Origin: Arcobacter sp.
GTDB taxonomy: Bacteria; Campylobacterota; Campylobacteria; Campylobacterales; Arcobacteraceae
Length of the DNA: 64,000 nucleotides
Assembly: GCA_002869535.1 (NCBI GenBank)
Contig: PKUK01000007.1
Coordinates: 1-64,000, forward strand
Reading direction: 5' to 3'
A model generated the notes under the pieces. It searched no databases, was not told the DNA's origin, and saw only the letters and a list, made by a program, of their open reading frames with translations. Position numbers and translations under genes: made by a program. Positions 1 to 8,972 of the stretch are shown here, one piece after another (the stretch's first letter is position 1; every line of letters starts with the position of its first letter).

Positions 1-91
1 CCACTATTAATCGTCTGTTTAAAAGATAATAGTAGACAAAAAAGGTTATGGGCAAAAAGACAAATATAAATTCATAGCTATTGAAAAGCAT
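1..91 (-). CDS. MBOAT-family O-acyltransferase, N-terminal fragment (runs off the window)
   Basis: The 91 bases at the window edge encode the first 30 residues of a protein starting MLFNSYEFIFVFLPIT, a strongly conserved opening of bacterial AlgI-type MBOAT acyltransferases. The ATG begins at position 91, directly after the TAA of the upstream ligase gene (92-94), so the two genes are translationally adjacent. In this family a polytopic inner-membrane protein moves an acyl group, usually acetyl, onto an exported polysaccharide. Its position at the end of the LPS operon suggests O-antigen or core acetylation (inference). The catalytic His lies outside the window, so the call rests on the N-terminus alone. 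Confidence 0.75.
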   Translation of the reverse strand, partial: MLFNSYEFIFVFLPITFFVYYYLLNRRLIV

Positions 92-1333
92 TTAGTTTAT
101 ATTCTTTTCAATTTTTTCAAAATAAGCTATCTTCATAAAAACTGAAGAGAATAGAACAAAAAAAACGAGAGATGTATTTAAATGAAAAGTCAAACCTATC
201 ATTGACCATAAAATATATACTCCTATAAATAATAATTTTAAATTAAAATAAACCCATGATTGAATTTTTATTTTTATAAAAAAATAAAAAATACTTAAAA
301 AAAGAAGAAATCCTACTATACCCAACTGAACTAAATATTGTACAAAGGCATTATGATAATCAACATAATGAAATACTCCATTGGTACTCATAAAGGATTC
401 TAACTGATATCTTTTTATATCTTCTTTTGAGTTCTGTGCTTCATCTCCAATCCCAGTCCCCATTAAAGGAGATGATAAAAAATTCTCACTTCCTATTTTC
501 CACAATGCAATTCTTGCAGGCAGTGAACCACGATAATTATTTTCATAAACCATTTTTTTCATATCAAGAAGTGCAGTATCCATTCTACTTTTAAATACTG
601 GACTTATATTATATGCAGCAATAAAAAAAAGTAGTGCCCCTAAAAGTGAAACAAATATTGCTCTAAATTTACATTTAATATTAAAAAAACCAATTATTAT
701 AATTCCAATAAAAAAAATTACTTGACCAGTTCGACCACCATTAATAAATAAATTTGAAACTGCTGTAAAAAAGTAAATTAAATAAAAAATACGCCATTTA
801 ATATTTGTTATTAACATAATTTTATACATTAGAATAAATATGGTGAATGCAAGTAATGCACTATAGCTGGTATGATCTAAAAAGGGGCTAGGGTCATTTG
901 GACTTACCCCTTCCTTTGTCCAAAATTCAAAGAAAATTCCATATGATATAATTTCACTAATAAACATACCTGCTAAAAAGCTAGAAAAGATATATTTAAT
1001 ATACTTTTTATCCAAAGAAGTATAAATAACAATAATAAGAAATAAATGCCAATATTTTTTTAAATAACTTAAAGCAAAAAAAGTATCAGAGCTCCAAAAA
1101 ACAGATAAAACACTAAAACTAATAAAAGCTATTAAAGATAGAATTAATGTATTGTTTTTTATTGCATAATACTTTTCTTTATAATTAGCATCAAGTAGCC
1201 AAAATAAGATAAGAAGACCACCAAAAAGTGAAATTCCAGCTTTTGAAATAGGTAAGCAAAAAGCATATGCAACAATAAAATAGTTTAATATAAATTTATA
1301 ATTTATTTTTCTTAATGTCAATGTTAAACTCAA
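92..1333 (-). CDS. O-antigen ligase / polymerase family membrane protein (Wzy_C)
   Basis: A 413-residue polytopic inner-membrane protein with about ten to twelve hydrophobic segments. A large periplasmic loop carries the family-typical stretch around residues 270-300 (ARIALWKIG, then PLMGTGIGDE) and a later YHNAFVQYLVQLG motif. This architecture fits the Wzy_C family, which includes WaaL ligases joining O-chains to lipid A-core and Wzy polymerases; sequence alone does not separate them. The start is a TTG immediately after the TAG of the upstream glycosyltransferase, with AAGG seven bases upstream. It belongs to the long minus-strand LPS operon. Confidence 0.8.
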   Translation of the reverse strand: MSLTLTLRKINYKFILNYFIVAYAFCLPISKAGISLFGGLLILFWLLDANYKEKYYAIKNNTLILSLIAFISFSVLSVFWSSDTFFALSYLKKYWHLFLIIVIYTSLDKKYIKYIFSSFLAGMFISEIISYGIFFEFWTKEGVSPNDPSPFLDHTSYSALLAFTIFILMYKIMLITNIKWRIFYLIYFFTAVSNLFINGGRTGQVIFFIGIIIIGFFNIKCKFRAIFVSLLGALLFFIAAYNISPVFKSRMDTALLDMKKMVYENNYRGSLPARIALWKIGSENFLSSPLMGTGIGDEAQNSKEDIKRYQLESFMSTNGVFHYVDYHNAFVQYLVQLGIVGFLLFLSIFYFFIKIKIQSWVYFNLKLLFIGVYILWSMIGLTFHLNTSLVFFVLFSSVFMKIAYFEKIEKNIN

Positions 1334-2182
1334 CTATTCACCTTCCTTATTAATACCATTTTTACAATAGAAAAAATTTTCTTTTTTATTCTTTTCCATA
1401 ATAGCTCTGTTTATTGCACCCTCATCATTACCAAATCTTTTTTTATGATAAATATGTGCAATATTAGCAACATTTCTACACGACTTTAATTCAACTCCAA
1501 CTTCTCTAAATCTCCAACTTGGGTCTACATCTTCCCCCTCACAAGGCAAAACAAATGTTTCATCAAAACCATTGATTTTTAAGAAGTCCTCTTTAAAACA
1601 AGAGAAGTTACACCCTACTATGTGTCTTACATATCTTTTATGGATTAATTTACTTATCCAGCTATTAGGAGAAAAAGTTAATCCATCTTCAGGATGCCGT
1701 ACATCATCTTTTAATAATGTAGGTAAATACCATAAAAAGTTTTTTCCAATTTTAGATACCTTTAATTCTCTCTGTTTTACTCTCTCACTTATCTTTTCAC
1801 CCATTTCAAACCGTTTACCACATAAAACCATGTTTTGCTGTGCACTTTTTAAATGTCCTTCAATAAATGTAGAGTAAGGAACACAATCACCATCAATAAA
1901 AATTAAATACTCATTTGACGCAGCAACAATCGCTCTGTTGAGAGCTCTGTTTTTTCTCCATCCTATATCTTCTTGAAATAAATGTTGTATATTTAAGTTT
2001 TCATATCTTTGTTGAGCAATAGGAATATACTCGGACATCTCTTTACTGTCACCATCTTCTGATACAATAACTTCATTAGGAACAATTGTTTGTTCAGATA
2101 AACTCTCTAAAATTATATCTAGACTTTTGGTATCTTTGTATACTGAAATTATTATGCTACATTTAGGTAAATTATTTTTCAT
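1334..2182 (-). CDS. Family 2 glycosyltransferase
   Basis: A soluble GT-A-fold enzyme of 282 residues that adds a sugar from a nucleotide donor to a polysaccharide acceptor on the cytoplasmic side. Visible motifs are the N-terminal SIIISVYKD strand (about residues 9-17), a metal-binding DGD at 97-99 in IFIDGDCVPY, and a downstream acidic GEDVD motif near the expected catalytic base. The C-terminal half resembles the galactosyltransferase-like Glyco_transf_7C region. I chose the ATG at 2182 because it opens directly on the GT2 strand and sits 10 bases after the methyltransferase stop; an upstream in-frame start would overlap that gene. Donor and acceptor are unknown. Confidence 0.85.
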   Translation of the reverse strand: MKNNLPKCSIIISVYKDTKSLDIILESLSEQTIVPNEVIVSEDGDSKEMSEYIPIAQQRYENLNIQHLFQEDIGWRKNRALNRAIVAASNEYLIFIDGDCVPYSTFIEGHLKSAQQNMVLCGKRFEMGEKISERVKQRELKVSKIGKNFLWYLPTLLKDDVRHPEDGLTFSPNSWISKLIHKRYVRHIVGCNFSCFKEDFLKINGFDETFVLPCEGEDVDPSWRFREVGVELKSCRNVANIAHIYHKKRFGNDEGAINRAIMEKNKKENFFYCKNGINKEGE

Positions 2183-2192
2183 CAATTCTCTT

Positions 2193-2858
2193 TTATTTAA
2201 CTTTTGCAGTAATACCAAATTGCCAGATATTAATAGATCTGAAAACTTTAGGTGTAATAAGATACCTTATTTTCTTCAAAACCCTTTTTAATGGTTTGTT
2301 TTTATAATCAACAGTATTTTCGATTTTTAAAACTTCATAACCACAATCAGCTAAAAGCTTTTTCATCGTTGTTTCTGTAAAAAATCGAATATGTGTAACA
2401 TCTAAAATTCCTTGATCTTTATATTCAAATTTATCTTTAAAAATCAAATCAATTAATACACTTCTATGTCTGATGTTAGGTAGTGAAACTACAATAATAC
2501 CATTTTCAGTTAATAACTCTTTAGTCATAATTAATACTTCCCAAGGATCATACATATGTTCTAATACATCATTAAAAACTATTAAGTCAAAATATTTTTT
2601 TGATAAGCCTGGCGTATCTGTAGTAAGATAATCATTAATAAAATAATCTAAATTAGTTTCTGCTTGTTTTATTAAGATTTCATTATTATCTGGTTCAATT
2701 CCCCATGTCTCTTTTAAAGAAGGAAATGTTTCTTTCAATAACTTCGAATGTTTAGCTTCTCTACAACCAACTTCAAGTGAAGTCTTTGGAGAATTAGTTA
2801 TAAATCTAATCATTTCATTACGATCTGCACCCTCGGAATATTGAGCTTTAATTAACAT
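2193..2858 (-). CDS. Class I SAM-dependent methyltransferase
   Basis: A 221-residue Rossmann methyltransferase. SAM-binding motif I appears as LEVGCREAKHS (about residues 28-38), lacking the usual second glycine of the GxGxG loop. A clear motif IV/post region VFNDVLEHMYDPWEVL follows, and LTENGIIVVSLPN is typical of UbiE/Methyltransf_23 enzymes. The gene overlaps the 3' end of rmlB by 7 bases. Within an rmlABCD and glycosyltransferase operon it probably methylates a sugar of the O-antigen, perhaps as a chain modifier or terminator; that role is inferred from context. The degenerate glycine loop is worth noting but is common in sugar methyltransferases. Confidence 0.8.
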   Translation of the reverse strand: MLIKAQYSEGADRNEMIRFITNSPKTSLEVGCREAKHSKLLKETFPSLKETWGIEPDNNEILIKQAETNLDYFINDYLTTDTPGLSKKYFDLIVFNDVLEHMYDPWEVLIMTKELLTENGIIVVSLPNIRHRSVLIDLIFKDKFEYKDQGILDVTHIRFFTETTMKKLLADCGYEVLKIENTVDYKNKPLKRVLKKIRYLITPKVFRSINIWQFGITAKVK

Positions 2859-3889
2859 AGTTTTCCTTTATATTTCTCCAAATACCACTCAATGGTTTTG
2901 ACAATTCCACTGTCAAAATTCTCATCTGCTTTCCAAGCAAGTTCATTTTCTAACTTCGTTGCATCAATTGCATAGCGTCTATCATGACCTGCTCTATCTT
3001 CTACGAATGTAATAAGCTTTTTATATGACTTCTCTGAAGGAACCTTTTCATCCAGTATTTCACAAATTTTATTTACAATTTGCAGATTTGTTCGCTCATT
3101 TCTTCCACCAATATTATAGGTTTCACTGTTTTTACCTGTATGATAAACCATATCAATCCCTTTACAATGATCAAGCACATACAACCAATCCCGTATATTT
3201 TTTCCATCACCATAAATTGGTATAGGTTCATTTGCCAATGCTTTTCTTATAATTGTAGGGATGAGTTTTTCATCATGTTGTTTTGGACCATAGTTATTTG
3301 AGCAATTTGTAATAACGGTATTTAACCCATACGTTTCATTATAGGCACGAATAATCATATCACTACTTGCTTTACTGGCACTGTAAGGGGAATTTGGAGC
3401 ATACGGTGTAGTTTCTGTAAATAACTCTTTTGGGTTTTCAGAAAGTGTCCCATACACTTCATCGGTTGAAATATGATGAAATCGACAATTTTTATATTGC
3501 TCGTTATAAATAAATGGCTTTTCCATCCAATATTTATATGCAACATCAATCAGGGTAAAAGTACCATTAACATTGGTTTGTACAAATATGCCTGGATTTT
3601 TAATAGAGTTATCAACATGAGATTCTGCTGCAAAGTGAATGACTCCTTGAATATTATATTCACTGAATATAAACTCCACGAGTTCACGGTTACAAATATC
3701 CCCTTTGATAAACTTATAACGTGCATTATCTTCACACTCTTTTAAATTTTCTAAGTCTCCTGCATAGGTGAGTAAATCTAAATTGATGATATTATAGTTT
3801 TTATATCTGTCTAAAAAGTATGGGACAAAGTTACTGCCAATAAAACCCGCACATCCTGTTACTAAAATTGATTTATTATTATCAAACAT
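2852..3889 (-). CDS. rmlB: dTDP-glucose 4,6-dehydratase
   Basis: A 345-residue short-chain dehydrogenase-fold enzyme catalysing the second step of dTDP-L-rhamnose synthesis, dTDP-glucose to dTDP-4-keto-6-deoxyglucose. It shows the NAD-binding GCAGFIGSNF near residue 12, the STDEVYG motif, the catalytic YSASK motif with NAPYSPYSASKA-type context near residue 170, and the substrate-binding NNYGPKQ stretch. Length matches the family. rmlA, rmlC and rmlD lie immediately upstream in the same operon, so the complete rhamnose donor pathway is encoded here. It starts 14 bases after the rmlD stop. Confidence 0.95.
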   Translation of the reverse strand: MFDNNKSILVTGCAGFIGSNFVPYFLDRYKNYNIINLDLLTYAGDLENLKECEDNARYKFIKGDICNRELVEFIFSEYNIQGVIHFAAESHVDNSIKNPGIFVQTNVNGTFTLIDVAYKYWMEKPFIYNEQYKNCRFHHISTDEVYGTLSENPKELFTETTPYAPNSPYSASKASSDMIIRAYNETYGLNTVITNCSNNYGPKQHDEKLIPTIIRKALANEPIPIYGDGKNIRDWLYVLDHCKGIDMVYHTGKNSETYNIGGRNERTNLQIVNKICEILDEKVPSEKSYKKLITFVEDRAGHDRRYAIDATKLENELAWKADENFDSGIVKTIEWYLEKYKGKLC

Positions 3890-3903
3890 TATTTGCTATA
3901 CTC

Positions 3904-4779
3904 CTACTTTCTCTCATTTAATCTTTTAAGGCAATCATCTAAACCATCTTTCCAAAAGGGAATTTCAATATCAAAAGTAGATTTTATCTTTGCTTTATTT
4001 AATACAGAATAATGAGGTCTTACAGCTTTAGTAGGATATTGATAAGTTTCAAGTGGTTTAATACCACATTTTATTTTGGCCATTTTCATAATCTCTTTAG
4101 CAAAATCATACCACGATAAGACACCTTCATTTGAATAATGGTATACCTCTACATTCTTATTTTTAATTTGGGGAAGAATATCTAAAATAGTTTTTGCCAA
4201 ATCTTTGGCATATGTTGGTGTTCCAACTTGATCAAATATTACACCTAAACCATCTCTCTGTTTTCCAAGTCTCAACATTGTTTTAACAAAATTATTCCCA
4301 TAAAAAGAGTAGACCCACGATGTTATTATAATAATAGAGTCTGAGGGATTCACTTCTTGCATTGCTTGTTCACCATCAAGTTTTGTTTTACCATACACTC
4401 CATTAGGATTAGTAGTATCACTCTCTTTATAAGGAGTGCAATTTGTTCCATCAAAGACATAGTCCGTTGAAATATGTATCAGGACAATACTCTTTTCTTT
4501 TGCAAGAGAAGCTAAGTTTTTAACAGCAAAATGATTTATTTCATCTGCTATTTCAAAATCATCTTCTGCATTATCAACTGCAGTATATGCGGCACAATTG
4601 ATAATAACTTCAATATTTTTTGCCTCTAAAAGTGCCTTCACATCTTCTTTATTTGATATGTCTAAGTCATCTTTAGAAGTAAAAAAGAAATTATATTTAT
4701 ATTGAGGTGCAAGTTCTTTAATTTCACTGCCAAGCTGTCCATTAGAACCTGTAACTAAAATATTTAAAACATCAGACAT
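3904..4779 (-). CDS. rmlD: dTDP-4-dehydrorhamnose reductase
   Basis: A 291-residue reductase for the last step of dTDP-L-rhamnose synthesis. The N-terminal ILVTGSNGQLGSE is the NADPH-binding glycine loop, ISTDYVFDG and YGKTKLDGE (the YxxxK catalytic pair) follow, and the C-terminal half carries the substrate domain. I place the start at the ATG at 4779, which overlaps the rmlC stop in the string ATGTCTGA; an upstream in-frame TTG-type extension would run into rmlC. The overlap implies translational coupling with rmlC. Confidence 0.94.
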   Translation of the reverse strand: MSDVLNILVTGSNGQLGSEIKELAPQYKYNFFFTSKDDLDISNKEDVKALLEAKNIEVIINCAAYTAVDNAEDDFEIADEINHFAVKNLASLAKEKSIVLIHISTDYVFDGTNCTPYKESDTTNPNGVYGKTKLDGEQAMQEVNPSDSIIIITSWVYSFYGNNFVKTMLRLGKQRDGLGVIFDQVGTPTYAKDLAKTILDILPQIKNKNVEVYHYSNEGVLSWYDFAKEIMKMAKIKCGIKPLETYQYPTKAVRPHYSVLNKAKIKSTFDIEIPFWKDGLDDCLKRLNERK

Positions 4780-5347
4780 AGTAATTAACTCCAAAGTCAA
4801 ATAAGTCATTGGTTTGACTTAACTTAGGTTGTACTCTATCTTTAGGAGACAACTGTAGCTCTTCATGTGGGATTCTCCAATCGATATTTAAATCACTGTC
4901 ATCAAAAGCAATTCCTCTGTCACACTCAGGACTGTAGTAGTTATCCACCTTATAAGCAAAGGTACACGTTTCACTTAAAACCACAAACCCATGAGCAAAG
5001 CCTCTTGGAATAAGAAGTTGTCGTTTATTTTCACCGCTTAACTCCACAGCCACATGTTGGCCGAAGGTTGAACTCTCTTTTCGTATATCCACAGCCACAT
5101 CTAAAACTTTTCCCTCAATTACTCGTACAAGTTTTGTTTGTGCATGAGGAGCCAATTGATAGTGTAAACCTCGTAAAACACCTCGTGAACTTTTAGATTC
5201 ATTGTCTTGAGAAAAGTTGATTGTATATCCTAAAAACTCTTCTAACTTATCTGATCGAAATGTTTCTACAAAGTATCCTCTCTCATCACCATGAACAATA
5301 GGTTCACAAATCACTACATCTGAAATTTCTGTTCGTATAAACTGCAC
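4772..5347 (-). CDS. rmlC: dTDP-4-dehydrorhamnose 3,5-epimerase
   Basis: A 191-residue cupin epimerase acting between RmlB and RmlD. Diagnostic segments are DERGYFVETF, the SSRGVLRGLHYQ motif containing the catalytic His, KLVRVIEGKVLDVAVDIR, and IPRGFAHGFVVLSE. The start is GTG at 5347, overlapping the TAG of rmlA as TAGTG, so the pair is translationally coupled. Arginine codons here are often CGA or CGT rather than the AGA of housekeeping neighbours, which fits an O-antigen cassette with separate history (inference). Confidence 0.95.
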   Translation of the reverse strand: MQFIRTEISDVVICEPIVHGDERGYFVETFRSDKLEEFLGYTINFSQDNESKSSRGVLRGLHYQLAPHAQTKLVRVIEGKVLDVAVDIRKESSTFGQHVAVELSGENKRQLLIPRGFAHGFVVLSETCTFAYKVDNYYSPECDRGIAFDDSDLNIDWRIPHEELQLSPKDRVQPKLSQTNDLFDFGVNYYV

Positions 5348-6237
5348 TACTTAATTCCTCGTCCTTGATTCGCCCGTGTAATTAAATACTGCCCATACTG
5401 ATTCTTTCTTAGTGGTTCTGCTAGTTCTAAAAGCTTCTCTTTTGTAATATATCCCATCTCATAAGCAATCTCTTCTAAACATGCCACTTTAAGGCTCTGT
5501 CTGTTTTCAATGGTTTGAATAAATGATGAGGCTTCAAGTAAGCTCTCATGAGTTCCTGTGTCCAACCATGCATACCCTCTTCCCATCAACTCTACTTTTA
5601 ATCGCTCTTCATTTAAATAGTCTTGATTCAAAGTTGTGATTTCTAACTCACCTCGTGCAGATGGCTTGACGTTTTTTGCTTTTTTAACCACATCATTAGG
5701 ATAAAAATATAGTCCTACAACTGCATAGTTTGATTTTGGTTCCTCAGGTTTTTCTTCAATAGAGATAACATCTCCATTTTCATTAAACTCTGCAACTCCA
5801 TATCGTTCAGGGTCTTTAACGTAGTACCCAAACACAGTTGCTTTGTTTTCATCTTTTACGTTTTGTACAGATTGTGCTAAAAGTTTTGTCATGCCATGAC
5901 CATAGAAAATATTATCACCTAGTACCAAGCAGGCATCATCACCATTTAAAAACTCTTCTCCTAAGATAAAGGCTTGTGCTAATCCATCAGGACTTGGCTG
6001 CTCTACATAAGAAAATTTCATTCCTAAGTTAGTTCCATTTCCTAAAAGGTCTTCAAATCGTGGTAAATCATGAGGTGTAGAGATGATAAGAATCTCTTTA
6101 ATTCCTGCAAGCATTAAAACTGAAAGTGGATAATATATCATAGGTTTATCATAAATAGGAACAAGTTGTTTTGATACACCTTTTGTAATTGGATACAATC
6201 GTGTACCGCTTCCACCTGCTAATATAATTCCCTTCAT
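5347..6237 (-). CDS. rmlA: Glucose-1-phosphate thymidylyltransferase
   Basis: A 296-residue nucleotidyltransferase joining glucose-1-phosphate to dTTP to form dTDP-glucose, the committed step of dTDP-rhamnose supply. The N-terminus [14 protein letters not shown] is the signature nucleotide loop, followed by [17 protein letters not shown], the metal-binding LGDN motif, and [19 protein letters not shown]. Length is standard for RmlA/RffH. The gene begins 33 bases after the stop of the heptosyltransferase gene and overlaps rmlC at its stop codon. Confidence 0.95.
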   Translation of the reverse strand: MKGIILAGGSGTRLYPITKGVSKQLVPIYDKPMIYYPLSVLMLAGIKEILIISTPHDLPRFEDLLGNGTNLGMKFSYVEQPSPDGLAQAFILGEEFLNGDDACLVLGDNIFYGHGMTKLLAQSVQNVKDENKATVFGYYVKDPERYGVAEFNENGDVISIEEKPEEPKSNYAVVGLYFYPNDVVKKAKNVKPSARGELEITTLNQDYLNEERLKVELMGRGYAWLDTGTHESLLEASSFIQTIENRQSLKVACLEEIAYEMGYITKEKLLELAEPLRKNQYGQYLITRANQGRGIK

Positions 6238-6270
6238 ATCTCTCTTCTTTCTTTTATATAGTTATTTATT

Positions 6271-7281
6271 TTATAATATGTTTGCTAAAGATAACCTATT
6301 AATGACTTTTTCAGGTGTAATTTTTTCCATACATTCATTAAATTGACACTCTTTCATTACTTCAGTTTTATAACATGGACTGCAAGGAAGATTTGCCTTA
6401 ATAACTTCAACTTGATTGAAGGGTGTTTTATATGGACCGGTTTCTTCACTTGGTGTAGGACCAATAAGACAAAAAACGGGTGTATTAACAGCTGATGCAA
6501 TATGAGCTGTCCCTGTATCTGTAACTACCAAAGCCTTTGCATGTTCTACCACGCTTATCATCATGGGAATACTCATTTTACTTACTAAATCTATCACATT
6601 CTTACTATATGGTTTTAAAGGTTCAAAAAAAGCCTCTTCTCCTTTAGCTCCAATTAATACAACTGGCATGTTATTGGGAACCAGCGACAAAAGTTTTTTC
6701 CAATGTTTATGAGGCCAGGCTCTATAGTTTAAGCCTTTTTTTCTGTTATGTGAATTACTAGGACTAAATACAAGATATTTATCAGGTAAATTAAACCTAT
6801 TTTTAACCTCTTCAAAATTAGCACCAAAAAGTTTTGGAAATGATTTATTCATATTTTCTTGGGAAATTGAACTTTTATAAAACTCTTTACAAATTTCAAC
6901 CATATGTGTTTTTGTAATATGGATTTCTTCAGAAAACCATCCTGATTTTTTTTTAGCTTCTACTTTTTCTACCAAAGACTTAAACTGTTTTCCCATCTCA
7001 AAATTAATCAAAAGATCATAAGGATAATTTCTAGAGTGCTTAATAAGTGCCTGTTTTTGAGGACTTAATAAAATAGGAAACTTTTTATGCTTTAAAAAAA
7101 ATAATTGATTAACCCGTGGATCGTTTTTAAATAATTGCGCATTTATAGGTGTTGTCAAAAAATCAATCTGTGTATTTTCTCCATACTCATAACGTAAAGC
7201 ATCGATGACTGAAGTAGAATAAACTAAATCACCTAAAGCTCCACATCTTATAATTAATACTTTTTTAATTTTTTGTTCCAT
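6271..7281 (-). CDS. GT9 heptosyltransferase (LPS core / WaaF-like)
   Basis: A 336-residue glycosyltransferase of family 9, the ADP-heptose:LPS heptosyltransferase family, acting at the inner face of the cytoplasmic membrane. It starts with IIRCGALGDLVYST (the GALGD motif), has a central hinge, and a C-terminal donor domain with VVTDTGTAHIASAVNTPVFCLIGPT. A cysteine-rich tail (CSPCYKTE, then CQFNECM) is typical of this family. It is distinct from WaaC encoded upstream and may add the second or a later heptose. I give no symbol because the acceptor cannot be decided from sequence. Confidence 0.88.
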   Translation of the reverse strand: MEQKIKKVLIIRCGALGDLVYSTSVIDALRYEYGENTQIDFLTTPINAQLFKNDPRVNQLFFLKHKKFPILLSPQKQALIKHSRNYPYDLLINFEMGKQFKSLVEKVEAKKKSGWFSEEIHITKTHMVEICKEFYKSSISQENMNKSFPKLFGANFEEVKNRFNLPDKYLVFSPSNSHNRKKGLNYRAWPHKHWKKLLSLVPNNMPVVLIGAKGEEAFFEPLKPYSKNVIDLVSKMSIPMMISVVEHAKALVVTDTGTAHIASAVNTPVFCLIGPTPSEETGPYKTPFNQVEVIKANLPCSPCYKTEVMKECQFNECMEKITPEKVINRLSLANIL

Positions 7282-7291
7282 TTTAACTCTT

Positions 7292-8062
7292 TTATAATGA
7301 TTTTAAAATTTTTAGAAGTTTGGAAAATCCTTTTACATCACTGCCCAATACTTTTTTTATAAACTTTAGTTCACTTAAATAGATTAAAAAAGAGGTTTTA
7401 TTAGCTATATTTTTCAATTTTTTAAGAACCTCTTTATTTCCACTTAACTCAACATACTTTCGAATAACATAATTATAATCCAAATCAAAGTTAACCCGTA
7501 TTTTTACAAAAGAGAGTAGTAAAAGTGTAAAGTCACGAAACTGTAAAACCTTTATGTCAATATTAGGATTAAAACTCTCTTCCAAGTCAATTGCATACAC
7601 TTTAGCCTCTTTATATGTAAAATTTCGAGTTTGTGCCCCTCCATGATACAGCCCTACTTTATGTATTTTTGCCAATTCAAAAAGTAGTTTATCCATATAA
7701 TAGTACATCTTCTCTTCACTAATAGATTTATCTCGTGTAAGTGTATTAAGTGTCTCGCCACAATCTTCTAAAATAAAAAACTCATCATTTTTATAAATAA
7801 CTGCAGGGGTATTGATGCCGTGTGCACGAAAGATATCAAGTTTTGAAGTTTCATGTTCAATACATTGAACTCCTGTTTTACTCTCTGAGGGTATCAAGGC
7901 ATCAAATGGAAATAGAAAATAAAAAAAGCGATGATTCCATTTTGATTGAGTAGCTCGTGCTTTTTTGACCCAATATTTCTCATTTTTATAAGTTATACTG
8001 AAAATTTCATGGGGATTTGTGATAACCTCTTCTTTTGCAACTTCAATCAATGACTTATGCAT
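7292..8062 (-). CDS. LPS-kinase-like protein (Kdo/WaaP/InaA-type fold)
   Basis: A 256-residue protein with features of the atypical Bud32/WaaP kinase fold: a lysine-rich N-lobe, EHETSKLDIFRAHGI, ILEDCGETL as hinge, a catalytic loop LYHGGAQTRNF, and a DFG-like AIDLEES with the metal-binding Asp. Related proteins phosphorylate Kdo or core heptose. I take the ATG at 8062, which overlaps the htrB stop as ATGCATAA, rather than an upstream start deep in htrB. Its place between htrB and a heptosyltransferase supports a role in LPS core decoration; the substrate is inferred. Confidence 0.78.
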   Translation of the reverse strand: MHKSLIEVAKEEVITNPHEIFSITYKNEKYWVKKARATQSKWNHRFFYFLFPFDALIPSESKTGVQCIEHETSKLDIFRAHGINTPAVIYKNDEFFILEDCGETLNTLTRDKSISEEKMYYYMDKLLFELAKIHKVGLYHGGAQTRNFTYKEAKVYAIDLEESFNPNIDIKVLQFRDFTLLLLSFVKIRVNFDLDYNYVIRKYVELSGNKEVLKKLKNIANKTSFLIYLSELKFIKKVLGSDVKGFSKLLKILKSL

Positions 8063-8972
8063 TTTGATTCTTTTTATACATATATTCATGATATTTCTTA
8101 AAACGTTTATGTTGCCAAAACCAAAAATCTGGCACTTCAAGAATTTGTTTACTTATTATATCTGTTTGCATTTGAGTAAGTTCATCTACATGATTATCTG
8201 TTTTAAACTCTAAAGTTCTTATATCAATAGGTTCGCATACCTTGATTGTATAGTTTCTAAAATCATTACACAATGTAAAAATAGGAATAATAATCGCATC
8301 AAACTTCAATGCCAATCGTGAGGTTACGTCCGTTGCTATATCTTTATGTCCCAAAAATTCAACTTCTGAACCACGACCAATGTGTTGATCAATTACTACT
8401 GTGACTGCTTTATTTTCTTTAAATGCTTTTATCATTCCTTTTGCAGCCTCTTTTTTTTCAAGCATAGTAATATTGTTTCGACCTCTAACTTCTTCATAGA
8501 GTTTGTGAATATTTGGATTATCCATTTTACGATTAACTACGGCTAGTTTTCCAAACTTCAAGGCAACATAAGGCAAAGACAATTCCCATCCCCCATAGTG
8601 TGCTGTCATATATATGATTTTTCTTTTATCTTTAATTGCTTTTTCAATAATTTCAGCATTGATAACATCTGCTTTCTCAAGTATCTTATCTTTTTTCAAT
8701 GTTTGATTTTCCATATACTCATACATATTAAAAATTAATGATTTATAAGAGTTGTAAAGAATCTCATGCTTTCTATTTATGTCTAAACTATCACCATAAA
8801 CTAAATCTAAATTAGCCATTGCTATTTGGTTGTGTTTTTTATTAAATTTAAAGACTAATGAAACTAATATTTCAAGAAGTTTTTTCATTACACATCTAGG
8901 CATAATTAAAAATATAAATTGAAATAATCGGTAAAGAAAATACCGAAAATAGTCCTTAATCTTACGCTTCAT
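8055..8972 (-). CDS. Lipid A biosynthesis acyltransferase (HtrB/LpxL family)
   Basis: A 305-residue inner-membrane acyltransferase that adds a secondary acyl chain to Kdo-lipid A. An N-terminal hydrophobic anchor (about residues 8-28) is followed by the HX4E catalytic motif in TAHYGGWELSLPY near residue 123, then RKMDNPNIHKLYEEVRGR and VIDQHIGRGSEVEF. These are typical of LpxL/LpxM. It overlaps the 3' end of waaC by 11 bases and the following kinase-like gene by 8, so three LPS core genes are translationally coupled. Which acyl position it modifies cannot be read from sequence. Confidence 0.9.
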   Translation of the reverse strand: MKRKIKDYFRYFLYRLFQFIFLIMPRCVMKKLLEILVSLVFKFNKKHNQIAMANLDLVYGDSLDINRKHEILYNSYKSLIFNMYEYMENQTLKKDKILEKADVINAEIIEKAIKDKRKIIYMTAHYGGWELSLPYVALKFGKLAVVNRKMDNPNIHKLYEEVRGRNNITMLEKKEAAKGMIKAFKENKAVTVVIDQHIGRGSEVEFLGHKDIATDVTSRLALKFDAIIIPIFTLCNDFRNYTIKVCEPIDIRTLEFKTDNHVDELTQMQTDIISKQILEVPDFWFWQHKRFKKYHEYMYKKNQNA

